64,000 bases of DNA from Hydrogenophilales bacterium (GCA_016195805.1 JACPYT010000009.1:124001-188000); one strand, 5' to 3'; counted from the first letter of the stretch, positions 17,992 to 29,901 are shown. Numbers and translations are program-made. The notes: generated from the letters alone by a model not told the origin.

Positions 17992-20107
17992 TGGCGCAGC
18001 CGCCGTTAACAGCAGCCGAGATGGAGGCGAGCCTCCACGTCTGGCTGGAAACCGAATTCACCTATTTCAAGGTCGAGCAACTCGCCGCCGAGCTCGCCTC
18101 GCTCACGCGCGACGAGCAGGATTTCCTCCTCGGCTGGATCCGCCGCATCGCCTCCACCCACATCACGCTCGCATGGCAGTTCGGTCGCCGCGCCCCTGCC
18201 CTCTTGTCGCGCATGGAGCGGCGCCTGCTCGAGGCGTGGGCGGTGCACACCTGCGACGTGTTCGACCGCACCGGGCTGCAGAACGCGTTGCGTGTCATGG
18301 AGCAGGTCGACAGCTTCGATGAGGTGCAGCACCGCCACGATGCGGCGGGTGCGCTGTTCGAGGACATCGCACCGGTGCTGGGCAATTTCGTCTGCGGCCT
18401 CTCGGGACGGCGGCTGCGCATCGAGGAAGGCGACGCCGCCTGGACCGACGGCGAGCGCATCGTGCTGCCGCCGCTGATCGCTGCCCTCCCGAACCTGGAC
18501 GACAACTTCCAGCTCGCCAAAATCACGGTCGCGCTGCTGTGGGCGCAAACCCGCTTCGGCAGCCTGCGCATCGACCATGCCGGTATCGCTGCCGGCTACG
18601 CCGACCCCGAACGTGCGCTGGCCCGCCTTTACGCACTGGAGACGCTGCGGCTCACCGCGCGCATCGCGCGCGAACTGCCCGGCTTGCACCGCCAGATGCT
18701 GCGTCTGCGCGCACAGCTCGATCCCGCGCTGCCGCGAGGCTGGCAGCGTTTCGAGGCGGCGCTTGCGGCCGAACAAGCCACGTCGGACGACAGCGTGGCC
18801 CTGCTCGACGCGGCCTACGACGAAGCCGGCTGCCCGCAGTGGAGCGACCAGGGCAGCCTGCGCCCGGAGGCGATCGCTTCCGCCCGCGCCGCGCGGCTGG
18901 ACAAGGAAAAGGCGCGGCTGCGCATCAAGCTGGCCGAACTGCTGGAGGAACACCAGGCCGCGCAAGCTGGCCCGCAGGCAGCCCCCGAAACGCCGCCTGC
19001 GCTGGAAGTCGAGCCGCGCGACGAGAACGGCCGGCTCGACTTCGAGATCACCCTCGATGGCGCGCCGCTTGCGCCGCCTGACGACGTCAAGCAGCTGCTT
19101 ACCTCGGTCTACCTCGATTTCGGCGAGATCCCTCCGGAATACCTCACACCGGCGGGCGACGGCGAATACGACCCGAACCGGGTGTTCGACCAGCCCGAAG
19201 ATCCCGACGCCGTGTGGCACGGCACCTACCATGAGAAAGGCGCGGAGCTGTATCCCGAGTGGGACTACGGGCGCCAGCATTACCGCAAGAACTGGTGCGT
19301 GATGCGGGAAAAGACCGTCACCCCGGCCTACGACGACTTCTATCGCGACACGCTGGCCCGGCACGCAGGCGTGGTGAAACACCTGCGCCGGAAATTCGAG
19401 GCACTGCGCGACGAAAACCGGATCGAGAAGCGGCAGACCCAGGGCGACGAAATCGATCTCGACGCCCTGATCGAAGCGCTCGCCGATGCGAAAGACGGCC
19501 GCGAAATGAGCGACCGCCTGTTCGTGCGCCTGCACCGCGCCGAGCGCAACATCGCGGTGGCCTTCCTGGTCGACATGAGCGGTTCGACCAAGGGCTGGAT
19601 CAACGAGGCCGAGCGCGAGGCGCTGGTCCTGCTGTGCGAGGCGCTGGAACTTCTGGGCGACCGCTACGCGATCTACGGTTTTTCCGGCACCACCCGCAAG
19701 CGCTGCGAGCTGTTCCGCATCAAGACCTTCGACGAGCGCTACGACGACGAAGTGAAGGCGCGCATCTCCGGCATCCGTCCGCAGGAATACACCCGCATGG
19801 GCTTTGCGCTACGCCACATGACGAAGCTGCTGAACGGAGTCGAGGCCAAAACCCGCGTGCTGGTCACACTGTCGGACGGCCGCCCGGACGACTATTTCGA
19901 CGTCTACCGCGGCCAGTACGGTATCGAGGACACGCGCATGGCGCTGCTGGAAGCGGCGCGTACCGGCATCCACCCCTTCTGCATCACCCTCGACCGCGAC
20001 GCGCGCGACTACCTGCCGCACATGTACGGCGCAGCGCGTTACATCATCCTGGATGACGTGCGACAATTACCGGTGAAAGTCACCGACATCTATCGCCGCA
20101 TCACGAC

Positions 20108-20111
<4 letters not shown>
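17991..20111 (+). CDS. cbbO: CbbO/NorD-family von Willebrand factor A domain protein
   Basis: A 706-aa partner of the AAA+ ATPase upstream. A long helical N-terminal region is followed by a conserved middle segment (YPEWDYGRQHYRKNWC). A C-terminal vWA domain has the MIDAS motif DMSGSTKG near residue 527, later SDGRPDDYFD, and the TRMG threonine. In CbbO, the MIDAS binds RuBisCO and directs remodelling by the CbbQ hexamer. The start ATG overlaps the cbbQ stop by one base. The open frame extending upstream inside cbbQ is not part of the gene. The end overlaps the following 90-aa gene by 4 bp (ATGA). Confidence 0.78.
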
Positions 20112-21492
<1,381 letters not shown>

Positions 21493-21508
21493 CGTCGGGA
21501 GGGATGAA

Positions 21509-21772
21509 TCAGGCCGCAACCGGCTCGATGCGAACCACGCGACGGCGGGCAGCGCCCTTGATCTCGAACTTGACCGTGCCGTCCGCCTTGGCGAACAGGG
21601 TGTGGTCCTTGCCAATACCGACGTTGTCGCCGGGATGGAACTGGGTGCCGCGCTGACGCACGATGATGTTGCCTGCTAGAACCAGTTCGCCACCGTAGCG
21701 CTTGACGCCCAGACGTTTCGACTCCGAATCGCGACCGTTACGCGAACTGCCGCCTGCTTTCTTGTGTGCCAT
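21509..21772 (-). CDS. rpmA: 50S ribosomal protein L27
   Basis: An 87-aa protein with the L27 N-terminus [20 protein letters not shown], which reaches toward the peptidyl-transferase centre of the ribosome. The length and the internal [20 protein letters not shown] are canonical. It lies 12 bp after rplU and shares its promoter. Confidence 0.98.
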   Translation of the reverse strand: MAHKKAGGSSRNGRDSESKRLGVKRYGGELVLAGNIIVRQRGTQFHPGDNVGIGKDHTLFAKADGTVKFEIKGAARRRVVRIEPVAA

Positions 21773-21784
21773 GGTATGTGCTCC

Positions 21785-22096
21785 TTATGCGGTGATGCCG
21801 CCGATTTGCACTTCGGTGAAGTACTGGCGATGGCCCTGGCTCTTGCGATAGTGCTTGCGACGGCGCATCTTGAAAATCTTGATCTTGTCGCCGCGTGCCT
21901 GGTTCAACACCGTGGCCGTGACCGTGGCGCCGCGCAGCATGGGCGCGCCCATCTTGATGTCGGCGCCATCGCCCACCATCAGGACCTGGTCAAAGGTGAT
22001 CTCGCTGCCGATTTCGGCTTCGAGCTTTTCAATTTTAAGTTTGTCGCCGGCGCTCACGCGGTATTGCTTGCCGCCGGTTTTGATGACTGCGTACAT
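21785..22096 (-). CDS. rplU: 50S ribosomal protein L21
   Basis: A 103-aa ribosomal protein with [20 protein letters not shown] at the N-terminus and [16 protein letters not shown] near the C-terminus, which contacts 23S rRNA. The start is set at 22096 because this is the universal L21 N-terminus and GGAG lies about 9 nt upstream. An in-frame ATG at 22108 is too early. It heads the rplU-rpmA(-obgE) operon and has a near-consensus promoter upstream. Confidence 0.97.
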   Translation of the reverse strand: MYAVIKTGGKQYRVSAGDKLKIEKLEAEIGSEITFDQVLMVGDGADIKMGAPMLRGATVTATVLNQARGDKIKIFKMRRRKHYRKSQGHRQYFTEVQIGGITA

Positions 22097-22134
22097 GGGG
22101 GTCTCCAACCAATACGAACCCAGGAAAGCGCGAG

Positions 22135-22163
22135 ATTTTAGCGGCGAATACGCGGCGAGTCAA
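22135..22163 (-). promoter_or_regulatory. Sigma-70-type promoter of rplU-rpmA
   Basis: On the minus strand TTGACT (22163-22158), a 17-bp spacer, then TAAAAT (22140-22135). Each hexamer matches the consensus in 5 of 6 positions. The start of transcription would be about 30 nt before the rplU ATG. Confidence 0.8.
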
Positions 22164-22271
22164 ACGATTTGACGCACCCCATCCATGATTATCGCGGTGC
22201 GGGCGATGAAAAACCGCGGACAGACTGCTACCATTGCAAGATTTCCCCAACAACAAGCCCCTGCCCCTATC

Positions 22272-23240
22272 GTGTCCCTGGAGAGCCTGCAATCCTTTCT
22301 GGCCGACGACATGCGCGCCGTCGATCATGTCATCCGCCAAAGCCTGTATTCCGACGTGGTGCTCATCCGCCAGGTTTCCGAGTACATCATCAACAGCGGC
22401 GGCAAGCGGCTGCGCCCGGCGCTGGTCCTGTTGTCGGCCGGCTGCTTCAACTATTCGGGGGGCGCCCACCACGAGCTTGCCGCGGTGGTCGAATTCATCC
22501 ACACCGCCACCCTGCTGCACGACGACGTGGTCGACGAATCCGAACTGCGGCGCGGCCGCGAGACCGCCAATGCCCTGTTCGGCAATGCCGCCAGCGTGCT
22601 GGTCGGCGACTTCCTCTACTCGCGCGCCTTCCAGATGATGGTAGCGGTCGACAACATGGAAGTCATGCGCATCCTGTCCGACGCCACCAACACCATCGCC
22701 GAGGGCGAGGTGCTGCAGTTGCTGAATTGCCACGATCCCGACATCGACGAAGAAAATTATCTGCGCGTCATCCGCTACAAGACCGCCAAGCTGTTCGAAG
22801 CCGCCGGCCGGCTGGGCGCCGTCATCGGCGGCGGCAGCGCGGAAGAAAAGGACGCGCTGGCGCGCTACGGCATGCACCTCGGCACCGCGTTCCAATTGAT
22901 CGACGACGTGCTGGACTACTCCGGCGACTTCCTCAAGACCGGCAAGAACATCGGCGACGACCTCGCCGAAGGCAAGCCCACCCTGCCGCTGCTGTATGCG
23001 ATGAAGCACGGCACCGCCGAACAGGCCGCCAGCATCCGCCAGGCAATCGAGCACGGCGGGCTGACGGAATTCCAGAGCGTGCTCGCTGCGATCAAGGATA
23101 CACGCGCCCTGCACTACACCCGCGAAGTCGCACAGCGGGAAATCCAGACTGCAAATAACGCAATTTCTGCATTACCTGATTCAAAATCCAAATCAGCTTT
23201 GCTACAATTAGCGGCTTTCGCGGTTGACCGTAGTTTTTGA
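22272..23240 (+). CDS. ispB: Long-chain polyprenyl (octaprenyl) diphosphate synthase
   Basis: A 322-aa trans-prenyltransferase with two aspartate-rich motifs (DDVVD and DDVLD) and GGKRLRPAL. It makes the C40-type side chain for ubiquinone. The first motif has no two-residue insertion, unlike the FPP synthase at 5920. GTG 22272 (MSLESLQSFLADDM) is preferred because it aligns with family N-termini. An ATG at 22185 would add 29 unrelated residues. It is divergent from rplU, as in many proteobacteria. Confidence 0.93.
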   Translation: MSLESLQSFLADDMRAVDHVIRQSLYSDVVLIRQVSEYIINSGGKRLRPALVLLSAGCFNYSGGAHHELAAVVEFIHTATLLHDDVVDESELRRGRETANALFGNAASVLVGDFLYSRAFQMMVAVDNMEVMRILSDATNTIAEGEVLQLLNCHDPDIDEENYLRVIRYKTAKLFEAAGRLGAVIGGGSAEEKDALARYGMHLGTAFQLIDDVLDYSGDFLKTGKNIGDDLAEGKPTLPLLYAMKHGTAEQAASIRQAIEHGGLTEFQSVLAAIKDTRALHYTREVAQREIQTANNAISALPDSKSKSALLQLAAFAVDRSF

Positions 23241-23323
23241 CCGCGTTGAAAGACGTTTCCTTGAACGTTTCCCGGTAGTTCTTCAAGCAAGGGTTCAGCT
23301 CATACTGGACCCGCCATCTGCCT

Positions 23324-23400
<77 letters not shown>

Positions 23401-23544
23401 AGTTTTTCAATAAGCAAATCCTCTTGTCGCCAATTTCCCTGCGGGAAAGCGGGACAAAGCATTTGATTTGCGCCAACACCCCTTCCACCCTTCGGGTCCC
23501 CGACAGCGGCACATTTTGGCCTTGCGCATCCTCTGGCGGAAGAC

Positions 23545-23560
23545 TAGACTATCCAGTCTA
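23545..23560 (+). promoter_or_regulatory. Palindromic operator candidate upstream of the TetR/RND operon
   Basis: A perfect inverted repeat TAGACT-ATCC-AGTCTA, 20 bp before the regulator's ATG. The size and position suit autorepression by the TetR-family regulator that heads the operon. Confidence 0.6.
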
Positions 23561-23579
23561 CTTTTTCGCATGGACCGGC

Positions 23580-24182
23580 ATGACTCCCATTGTCGAAACG
23601 TCCCAAGGTACCCGCCAGCGCTTGCTTGAGGCTGCTTGCGAGGCTTTTCGCGAAGAAGGCTATCAGGTGAGCATCGACCGTATCGCTGCTCGCGCGCAGG
23701 TCGCGCGGCAGACGCTTTACAACCACTTCCACAGCAAGGACGAGTTGTTCGGTGAAGTGGTACGTCATTCCATTCTGTCGGTGCTGGTGACCCTGGATGG
23801 AGATGGCGACATACGGGCCACGCTGCTGGCGTTTGGCGAGGCCTACCGCACACGCCTGCTGAGCCCCAACGGGCTCGCGATCTTCCGCACCATGGTGGCA
23901 GAAGCGCCCCGCTTCCCGGAATTGGCGAAGCAGTTCTTTCGCCAGGGCCCGCAAACCACCCGCAAGCGCCTCGCCGAATACCTGGCACGTGCCATGGAGG
24001 CCGGGTGGTTGCGACGGGACGATTCCGATTTCGCCGCCGAGATGCTCACCGCCATGCTGCTGGATTTCGACCGCTTGCGCGGCCTCATCGATTTGCAGAC
24101 CGATTTGCTCAATCCCCCGAAAACGGCGCAAGTAGTGGATTGCTTCCTGCGCGCCTTTGCCCCCGAAAAGGACACCCCATGA
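23580..24182 (+). CDS. TetR/AcrR-family transcriptional regulator of the RND operon
   Basis: A 200-aa repressor with an N-terminal helix-turn-helix (RQRLLEAACEAFREEGY, then RIAARAQVARQTLYNHFHSK) and a C-terminal ligand-binding helical domain. ATG 23580 is used because the HTH starts shortly after it. The longer open frame upstream runs back toward the tRNA and is not homologous. The stop overlaps the start of the membrane-fusion gene (ATGA), so it is the first gene of the efflux operon. It is probably autoregulated through the palindrome just upstream. Confidence 0.9.
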   Translation: MTPIVETSQGTRQRLLEAACEAFREEGYQVSIDRIAARAQVARQTLYNHFHSKDELFGEVVRHSILSVLVTLDGDGDIRATLLAFGEAYRTRLLSPNGLAIFRTMVAEAPRFPELAKQFFRQGPQTTRKRLAEYLARAMEAGWLRRDDSDFAAEMLTAMLLDFDRLRGLIDLQTDLLNPPKTAQVVDCFLRAFAPEKDTP

Positions 24183-25282
24183 AACGCATGACCCTGTTGC
24201 TTGTTTTGCCCCTGCTCGCCGCCTGCGGTCCGGGTGGCAAGAATGCTCCCGCCGGCGCCGGAGCTGGCGGCCCGGGTGCCATGCCGCCCCCGGAAGTGAC
24301 GGTCGTGAAGGTGGGCAGCCGGGCAGCCACGCTGACGCGCGAACTGCCCGGCCGGGTGGAGGCCGTGCGCACCGCGCAGGTCCGCGCCCGCGTCGAAGGC
24401 ATCGTGGAAAAGCGCCTGTTCACGGAAGGCAGCGAAGTGCGCGCCGGCCAGCCGCTGTTCCGGCTGGACGACCGCACCTACCGTACCGCCGCGCAGGCCG
24501 CGCAAGCCGACGTGGATGTGAAGAAGCTCAATCTGGCCCGGGTGGAGTCGCTCCTCCCGATCAAGGCCGTCAGCCAGCAAGAAGTCGATCTGGCGCGAGC
24601 CGCGCTGAAGCAGTCCCAGGCGCAGCTCGCGCGTGCCCGGCTGGACCTGGAGAACACCACGGTGCCCGCGCCCATCTCCGGCCACATCGGCCGCACGCAG
24701 GTGACCGAAGGCGCCCTGGTCGGCCATGGCGACGCCACCCTGCTCGCCACCATCGAACAGCTGGAGCCGGTCAACGTGCTGTTCACCCAGCCCAACGCCG
24801 ACGTGCTGCGCCTGAGAAGCGCGCTGGCTTCCGGCCGCCTGAAGGCGGCGGCGGACAGCCGCATCGTGGAACTCATTCTGGAGAACGGCCAGCCCTATCC
24901 CCACAAGGGGCGGCTCTTCTTCAGCGACCTGAACGTGGACCCCAGCACCGGCGCCATCACGCTGAAAGCGGAGTTTCCCAATCCGCAGCGCCTGCTGCTG
25001 CCCGGCACCTTCGTCCAGGTGCGGCTGCCCCAGGCCGTCGCGGAGAATGTGATCACCGTTCCCCAGCGTGCGGTGATGTCCGGCCCGCAGGGCCAGTTCG
25101 TCCTGCTGGTGGGCCCCGACAACAAGGTGATGCCGCGTCCGGTGAAGGTCGGCGCGATGGCGGGTACCGACTTCGTCATCGAGGACGGCCTCAAGGGCGG
25201 CGAAACCCTGATCGTGGACGGCGTGCAGAAAGCCAAGCCGGGCACGGCGGTGAAACCCGTTCCCCAGAAACAGGGGAACTGA
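24179..25282 (+). CDS. RND efflux periplasmic adaptor (membrane fusion lipoprotein)
   Basis: A 367-aa HlyD/AcrA-type adaptor. It has a lipoprotein signal with lipobox LLAAC (Cys at about residue 16), then a Gly/Pro linker, a split biotinyl-lipoyl domain, an alpha-hairpin (QAAQADVDVKKLNLARVES) and a beta-barrel (GHIGRTQVTEGALV). It bridges the inner-membrane pump and the outer-membrane channel. It overlaps the regulator by 4 bp and sits 1 bp before the pump gene. Confidence 0.93.
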   Translation: MKRMTLLLVLPLLAACGPGGKNAPAGAGAGGPGAMPPPEVTVVKVGSRAATLTRELPGRVEAVRTAQVRARVEGIVEKRLFTEGSEVRAGQPLFRLDDRTYRTAAQAAQADVDVKKLNLARVESLLPIKAVSQQEVDLARAALKQSQAQLARARLDLENTTVPAPISGHIGRTQVTEGALVGHGDATLLATIEQLEPVNVLFTQPNADVLRLRSALASGRLKAAADSRIVELILENGQPYPHKGRLFFSDLNVDPSTGAITLKAEFPNPQRLLLPGTFVQVRLPQAVAENVITVPQRAVMSGPQGQFVLLVGPDNKVMPRPVKVGAMAGTDFVIEDGLKGGETLIVDGVQKAKPGTAVKPVPQKQGN

Positions 25283-25283
25283 C

Positions 25284-28200
25284 ATGGCACGCTTTTTCAT
25301 CCACCGGCCCATCTTCGCCTGGGTCATCGCCATCCTGATCCTGCTCGTCGGCGGGATTGCGCTCAAGAACCTGCCGGTCGCCCAGTATCCTCCGGTCGCC
25401 GCGCCGCAGATCGCCTTCAACGTGACCTACCCGGGGGCGTCCGCACAGGTGGTCGAAGACACGGTCATCAAGCTGATCGAACAGCAGATGAACGGCATCG
25501 AGCATCTGCTCTACATGGAGTCGTCGTCCGAACTGGGCGCCGGCACGCTGACGCTGACCTTCGAGCCGGGCACCAACGTCGACATTTCCTCGGTGGAGGC
25601 GCAGAACCGTTACAAGCGCGTCGAGGCGCGGCTGCCGGCAGATGTGCGGCAACTTGGCGTGCCGGTGACGAAACCGCAGCGCAACTACCTGATGTTCGTC
25701 GCGCTCTATTCCAAGGACGGCAAGCGCAACGCCATCGACCTCGGCAGCTACGCCGCCGCCAACGTGCTCGATCCCCTGCTGCGGGTGCCGGGCGTCGGCG
25801 AGGCCATCATGTTCGGCAGCGAATACTCCATGCGCATCTGGCTCAAGCCGGAGCAGCTCACCGCGTACGGACTCACGCCAGCCGACGTGAAGCGTGCCCT
25901 GCAGGCGCAGAACGTGCAGCTCGCCACCGGCGAACTGAACCAGGCGCCGGCCGCGCCCGGTGCGCAGGTGAACGCGGTGATCGTCACCCGCGGCCGCCTC
26001 GACACGCCGGAGGAATTCGGCAACGTGGTGGTGCGCGCGCTGCCCAACGGCGCCACGGTGAAGGTCAAGGACGTTGCCCGCGTCGAATTGGGCGGCGACA
26101 CCTACGAACGCTACGCCCGCATGAACGGCCAGCCGATCGCCGCCATCGCGATCCGCGTCGCGCCTGGCGCCAATGCCCTGGACGTGGCGAAGAACGTGAA
26201 GTCGCGGATGGCGGAGCTAGCCCGCTTCTTCCCCCAGGGGGTCGACTGGGCCGTGCCCTACGACACCTCGCGCTTCGTGGAAATCTCGATCTTCGAGGTG
26301 GTGAAGACCCTCGGCGAAGCGATGATCCTGGTGTTCATCGTGATGTACGTGTTCCTGGGACACTGGCGCACCACCCTGATCCCGGCGGTGGTGGTGCCGG
26401 TGGCGCTGGCAGGCGCCACCGCGGGCCTGTATGCCTTCGGCTTTTCCATCAACGTGCTGACCCTGTTCGCCATGGTGCTCGCCATCGGCATCCTGGTGGA
26501 CGACGCCATCGTGGTGGTGGAGAACGTCGAGCGCATCATGCGCGAGGAGCACCTGCCGCCCTTGCAGGCCACGATCAAGGCGATGGACCAGATCCTCGGG
26601 GCGATCCTCGGCATCTCCGTGGTGCTGTCGGCGGTGTTCATGCCGATGCTGTTCTTCGGCGGCTCCGTGGGTGCCATCTACCGCCAGTTCGCCGCCACCC
26701 TGATCCTCACCATGGCGTTCTCGGTGCTGATGGCACTGTCGCTCACTCCCGCCATGTGCGCGACTCTACTCAAGCCGGGTCACGAAGATCAGGACGAAAA
26801 ACGCTGGTTCAACCGCTTCTTCGGGCGGGTGACCACGCGCTACCACGGCCTCACCGCGCGCATCGTCGCCCGCAGCGGCCGCTGGATGGTGATCTATCTC
26901 GCCATCGTGATCGCCGCCGGCTGGCTCTTCGCCAGGCTGCCCGGCAGCTTCCTGCCGGACGAGGATCAGGGCTATTTCATCACCCTGGTGCAGCTGCCCG
27001 GCGGCGCCACCCAGGAACGCACGGTGAAGGTGCTCTCCCAAGTGGAACAGTTCTATCTGAAGCAACCGGAAGTGGAGCGGGTCATCGGCGTGGTGGGCTT
27101 TTCCTTCTTCGGCCGCGGGCAGAACGCGGCGCTCGTCTTCACGCGGCTCAAGGACTGGGGCGAACGCAAGGGGCCGCAGCACTCGGCACAGGGCGTCATC
27201 GGCCGGGCCATGGGCAACTTCATGCGTATCAAGGAGGCGGTGATCTTTGCGGTGAATCCGCCCGCCATCCCCGAGCTGGGCGCGGTGGGCGGCTTCGACT
27301 TCCGCCTGCTGGACCGTTCCGGCCAAGGCCGGCAAGCCCTGATGGACGTGCGCAACATGGTACTGGGCATGGCCGGCAAGGACCCGCGGCTGGCCGGTGT
27401 GCGACCGGAAGGCCAGGAACCCGGACCCCAGGTCTTCCTCGACATCGACCGCGCAAAGGCGCAGGCGCTGCAGATCGACATGGCCGACCTCAACGACACG
27501 CTGAGTTCCGCCATCGGCGTCTCCTACGTCAACGACTTCGTGCACAACGGACGCATCCTCAAGGTGCAGATGCAGGCCGACGCGGATCTGCGCAAGACGC
27601 CGGACGACCTGCTCAAGCTGCCGGTACGGAACCGGCTCGGCGACATCGTGCTGCTGGGCGAAATCGCCAAGCCGAAATGGATCGTGGGCCTGCCCAAGCT
27701 CGACCGCTACAACGGCACCCCCTCGATGAAAATCGCCGGCAACCCCGCGCCGGGTCATTCCACCGGCGAGGCGATGCAGGCCATGGAAGAGATCGCCGCC
27801 AAGCTGCCGCCGGGTTTCGGCTTCGAATGGTCGGGCACCTCGTACGAGGAGCGACTCGCCGGTTCCCAGGCGCCTGTGCTGTTCGCGCTGTCGCTGCTGG
27901 TGGTGTTTCTCGCGCTCGCGGCGCTGTACGAAAGCTGGGCCATTCCCTTCTCGGTGATCCTGGTGGTGCCCCTGGGCATCCTCGGTGCGGTACTGGCCGT
28001 GCATCTGCGCGAACTGCCCAACGACGTGTTCTTCAAGGTCGGCCTGATCGCAATCATCGGCCTGTCCGCCAAGAACGCCATCCTCATCATCGAGTTCGCC
28101 CGCCAGCTGCACGATGAAGGCAGGGATCTCGTGTCGGCCACGCTGGAAGCCTGCCGCCTGCGCTTGCGGCCCATCCTCATGACCAGCTTCGCCTTCATCC

Positions 28201-28385
28201 TGGGCGTGCTGCCGCTCGCCATCTCGACCGGCGCCGGCGCAGCCAGCCGCCACGCCGTCGGCACGGGCGTGGTCGGCGGCATGATCGCCGCAACCCTGCT
28301 TGCCATTTTCCTGGTCCCGGTGTTTTTCGTGGTGATCCGCAAGCTCTTCCCCACCCGGCCTCGGGAGGCAACGAAACATGACTGA
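25284..28385 (+). CDS. RND multidrug efflux pump, HAE-1 family (AcrB-like)
   Basis: A 1033-aa inner-membrane proton antiporter with twelve predicted helices and two large periplasmic loops. It starts MARFFIHRPIFAWVIAI, which is diagnostic of the family. The proton-relay aspartates lie in GILVDDAIVVVENVERIM (TM4), with the matching Lys in the AKNAILIIEFA segment (TM10). It works as a trimer with the adaptor and outer-membrane factor. The likely substrates are hydrophobic drugs or solvents, but specificity cannot be read. Its end overlaps the next gene by 8 bp. Confidence 0.96.
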   Translation: MARFFIHRPIFAWVIAILILLVGGIALKNLPVAQYPPVAAPQIAFNVTYPGASAQVVEDTVIKLIEQQMNGIEHLLYMESSSELGAGTLTLTFEPGTNVDISSVEAQNRYKRVEARLPADVRQLGVPVTKPQRNYLMFVALYSKDGKRNAIDLGSYAAANVLDPLLRVPGVGEAIMFGSEYSMRIWLKPEQLTAYGLTPADVKRALQAQNVQLATGELNQAPAAPGAQVNAVIVTRGRLDTPEEFGNVVVRALPNGATVKVKDVARVELGGDTYERYARMNGQPIAAIAIRVAPGANALDVAKNVKSRMAELARFFPQGVDWAVPYDTSRFVEISIFEVVKTLGEAMILVFIVMYVFLGHWRTTLIPAVVVPVALAGATAGLYAFGFSINVLTLFAMVLAIGILVDDAIVVVENVERIMREEHLPPLQATIKAMDQILGAILGISVVLSAVFMPMLFFGGSVGAIYRQFAATLILTMAFSVLMALSLTPAMCATLLKPGHEDQDEKRWFNRFFGRVTTRYHGLTARIVARSGRWMVIYLAIVIAAGWLFARLPGSFLPDEDQGYFITLVQLPGGATQERTVKVLSQVEQFYLKQPEVERVIGVVGFSFFGRGQNAALVFTRLKDWGERKGPQHSAQGVIGRAMGNFMRIKEAVIFAVNPPAIPELGAVGGFDFRLLDRSGQGRQALMDVRNMVLGMAGKDPRLAGVRPEGQEPGPQVFLDIDRAKAQALQIDMADLNDTLSSAIGVSYVNDFVHNGRILKVQMQADADLRKTPDDLLKLPVRNRLGDIVLLGEIAKPKWIVGLPKLDRYNGTPSMKIAGNPAPGHSTGEAMQAMEEIAAKLPPGFGFEWSGTSYEERLAGSQAPVLFALSLLVVFLALAALYESWAIPFSVILVVPLGILGAVLAVHLRELPNDVFFKVGLIAIIGLSAKNAILIIEFARQLHDEGRDLVSATLEACRLRLRPILMTSFAFILGVLPLAISTGAGAASRHAVGTGVVGGMIAATLLAIFLVPVFFVVIRKLFPTRPREATKHD

Positions 28386-29802
28386 ACGCAACCTTGATTC
28401 CGGCCGCCCTGCCCGGCTTGCCGCGGGCCTGCCCACCGCCGCCTCGCTCATCGCCGTGGCGCTGCTGGCCGGCTGTTCGCTGATCCCGACCTACCAGCGG
28501 CCGGTCGCGCCCATTCCGCAGCATTTTGTCGCGGACGTGCCGGAGACGGGCGCATCGGTCCTGCCCGACTGGCGCGCCTACTTTCCCGATCCGGCCCTGC
28601 ATACGCTGATCGAGGCGGCGCTCGCCAACAACAGGGATCTGCGGATCGCCCTGGCGCGCGTCGAGGAAGCGCGTGCGCTGGCGGGCGTCGCCCGCGCCGA
28701 CCGCTTCCCGACGCTGGCAGCCCAGGCTGACGCCAACCGCACCCATACGCCTGCAGATCTTACCGGGTTCGGGGTGGCACGCACCACCAGCCGCTACGAC
28801 CTCGGCCTGGGCGTGACCTCCTTCGAGCTGGATTTCTGGGGCCGCGTGGCGGCGCTGAACGAGGCGGCCAAGGCCCAATACCTGGCGAGCGACGAAGCGG
28901 CCAGAAGCTTCCGCGTCAGCCTCATCGGCGATGTGGTCAGCACCTGGTATCAGCTCACCGGACTTGCCGAGCAGACGCAACTCGCCGAGGACACCCTGAA
29001 AACCCGCGAGGACAGTCTCGACCTCATCCGCAAGCGGCGTGAGGCGGGACTGGCAACCGATCTCGACGTGCTCGCCGCCGAAAGCCTGGTCGAATCGGTG
29101 CGTACGCAGTGGGCGGAGTTGAAACGGCAGCGGACGCAGACGGAAAACGCCCTGCGCCTGCTCACCGGCATGGCGGTTCCGCTCCCCGCCCCGCCCGGCG
29201 TCTCGGACTCGCCCGCCCTGGTAGAACTTGCGCCGGGGCTGCCCTCGGAGGTGCTGCTGCAGCGTCCCGACGTACGTGCCGCCGAGCAGCGCCTGATCGC
29301 AAGCAACGCCAATATCGGCGCTGCCCGTGCGGCCTTCTTCCCGCGCATCGCCCTCACCGCCAACTTCGGCACCGCCAGCAGTGCGCTGTCCGGCCTGTTC
29401 GACGCCGGCAGCCAGGCCTGGCTGTTCCAGCCGGTGCTGAACCTGCCGCTGTTCGACGCCGGTCGCAGCCAGGCCAATCTGGAGGTGGCGCAAGCCCGCA
29501 AAGTCCAGGCAGTGGCCGACTACGAGAAAACCATCCAGCAGGCCTTCCGCGAAGTCGCCGACGCGCTGGCCGCCCGCACCGGCTACGCCGAGCAGCTGAC
29601 CTCGCAGGAAGCCAACCTGCGCGCCCAGCGGGCCCGGCTCGAACGGGTGAAGGCCCGCGAACAGGCCGGGATCGCCAGCTACCTGGAAGTGCTGGACGCC
29701 AGCCGCGACGCCTTCAGCGCGGAGCAGGCCGTGGTCGTGTCCCGGCTGCAGCTGCTGAGCGCTCAGGTCACGCTCTACAAGGTGCTCGGCGGCGGAGCCT
29801 AG
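28378..29802 (+). CDS. Outer-membrane efflux lipoprotein (NodT/OprM family)
   Basis: A 474-aa TolC-type channel lipoprotein. A lipobox (LLAGC) near residue 30 and the typical CSLIPTYQRP start of the mature form are present. Two OEP repeats follow, with PDVRAAEQRLIASNANIGAARAAFFPRI-type signatures seen as RPDVRAAEQRL and ASNANIGAARAAFFPRI. It forms the trimeric duct across the outer membrane and completes the tripartite pump. It overlaps the pump gene, so all four genes from the TetR regulator form one coupled operon. Confidence 0.94.
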   Translation: MTERNLDSGRPARLAAGLPTAASLIAVALLAGCSLIPTYQRPVAPIPQHFVADVPETGASVLPDWRAYFPDPALHTLIEAALANNRDLRIALARVEEARALAGVARADRFPTLAAQADANRTHTPADLTGFGVARTTSRYDLGLGVTSFELDFWGRVAALNEAAKAQYLASDEAARSFRVSLIGDVVSTWYQLTGLAEQTQLAEDTLKTREDSLDLIRKRREAGLATDLDVLAAESLVESVRTQWAELKRQRTQTENALRLLTGMAVPLPAPPGVSDSPALVELAPGLPSEVLLQRPDVRAAEQRLIASNANIGAARAAFFPRIALTANFGTASSALSGLFDAGSQAWLFQPVLNLPLFDAGRSQANLEVAQARKVQAVADYEKTIQQAFREVADALAARTGYAEQLTSQEANLRAQRARLERVKAREQAGIASYLEVLDASRDAFSAEQAVVVSRLQLLSAQVTLYKVLGGGA

Positions 29803-29901
29803 CGTCGTTGCGCCCGGCCCTCCGCAGAATTGCCCCAGAATCCATACGGATTTGCAGACGGCCACTGCGTCTAGAATGGCGTTTTTTCGCTGGAGCGAAG
29901 C

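Noticed and set aside
22169..22192. A plus-strand promoter for ispB starting with TTGACG
   Set aside because: No acceptable -10 at the correct spacing.
26766..28451. A long minus-strand frame across the RND pump gene
   Set aside because: A His/Gln-rich complement of a real gene, not conserved as protein.
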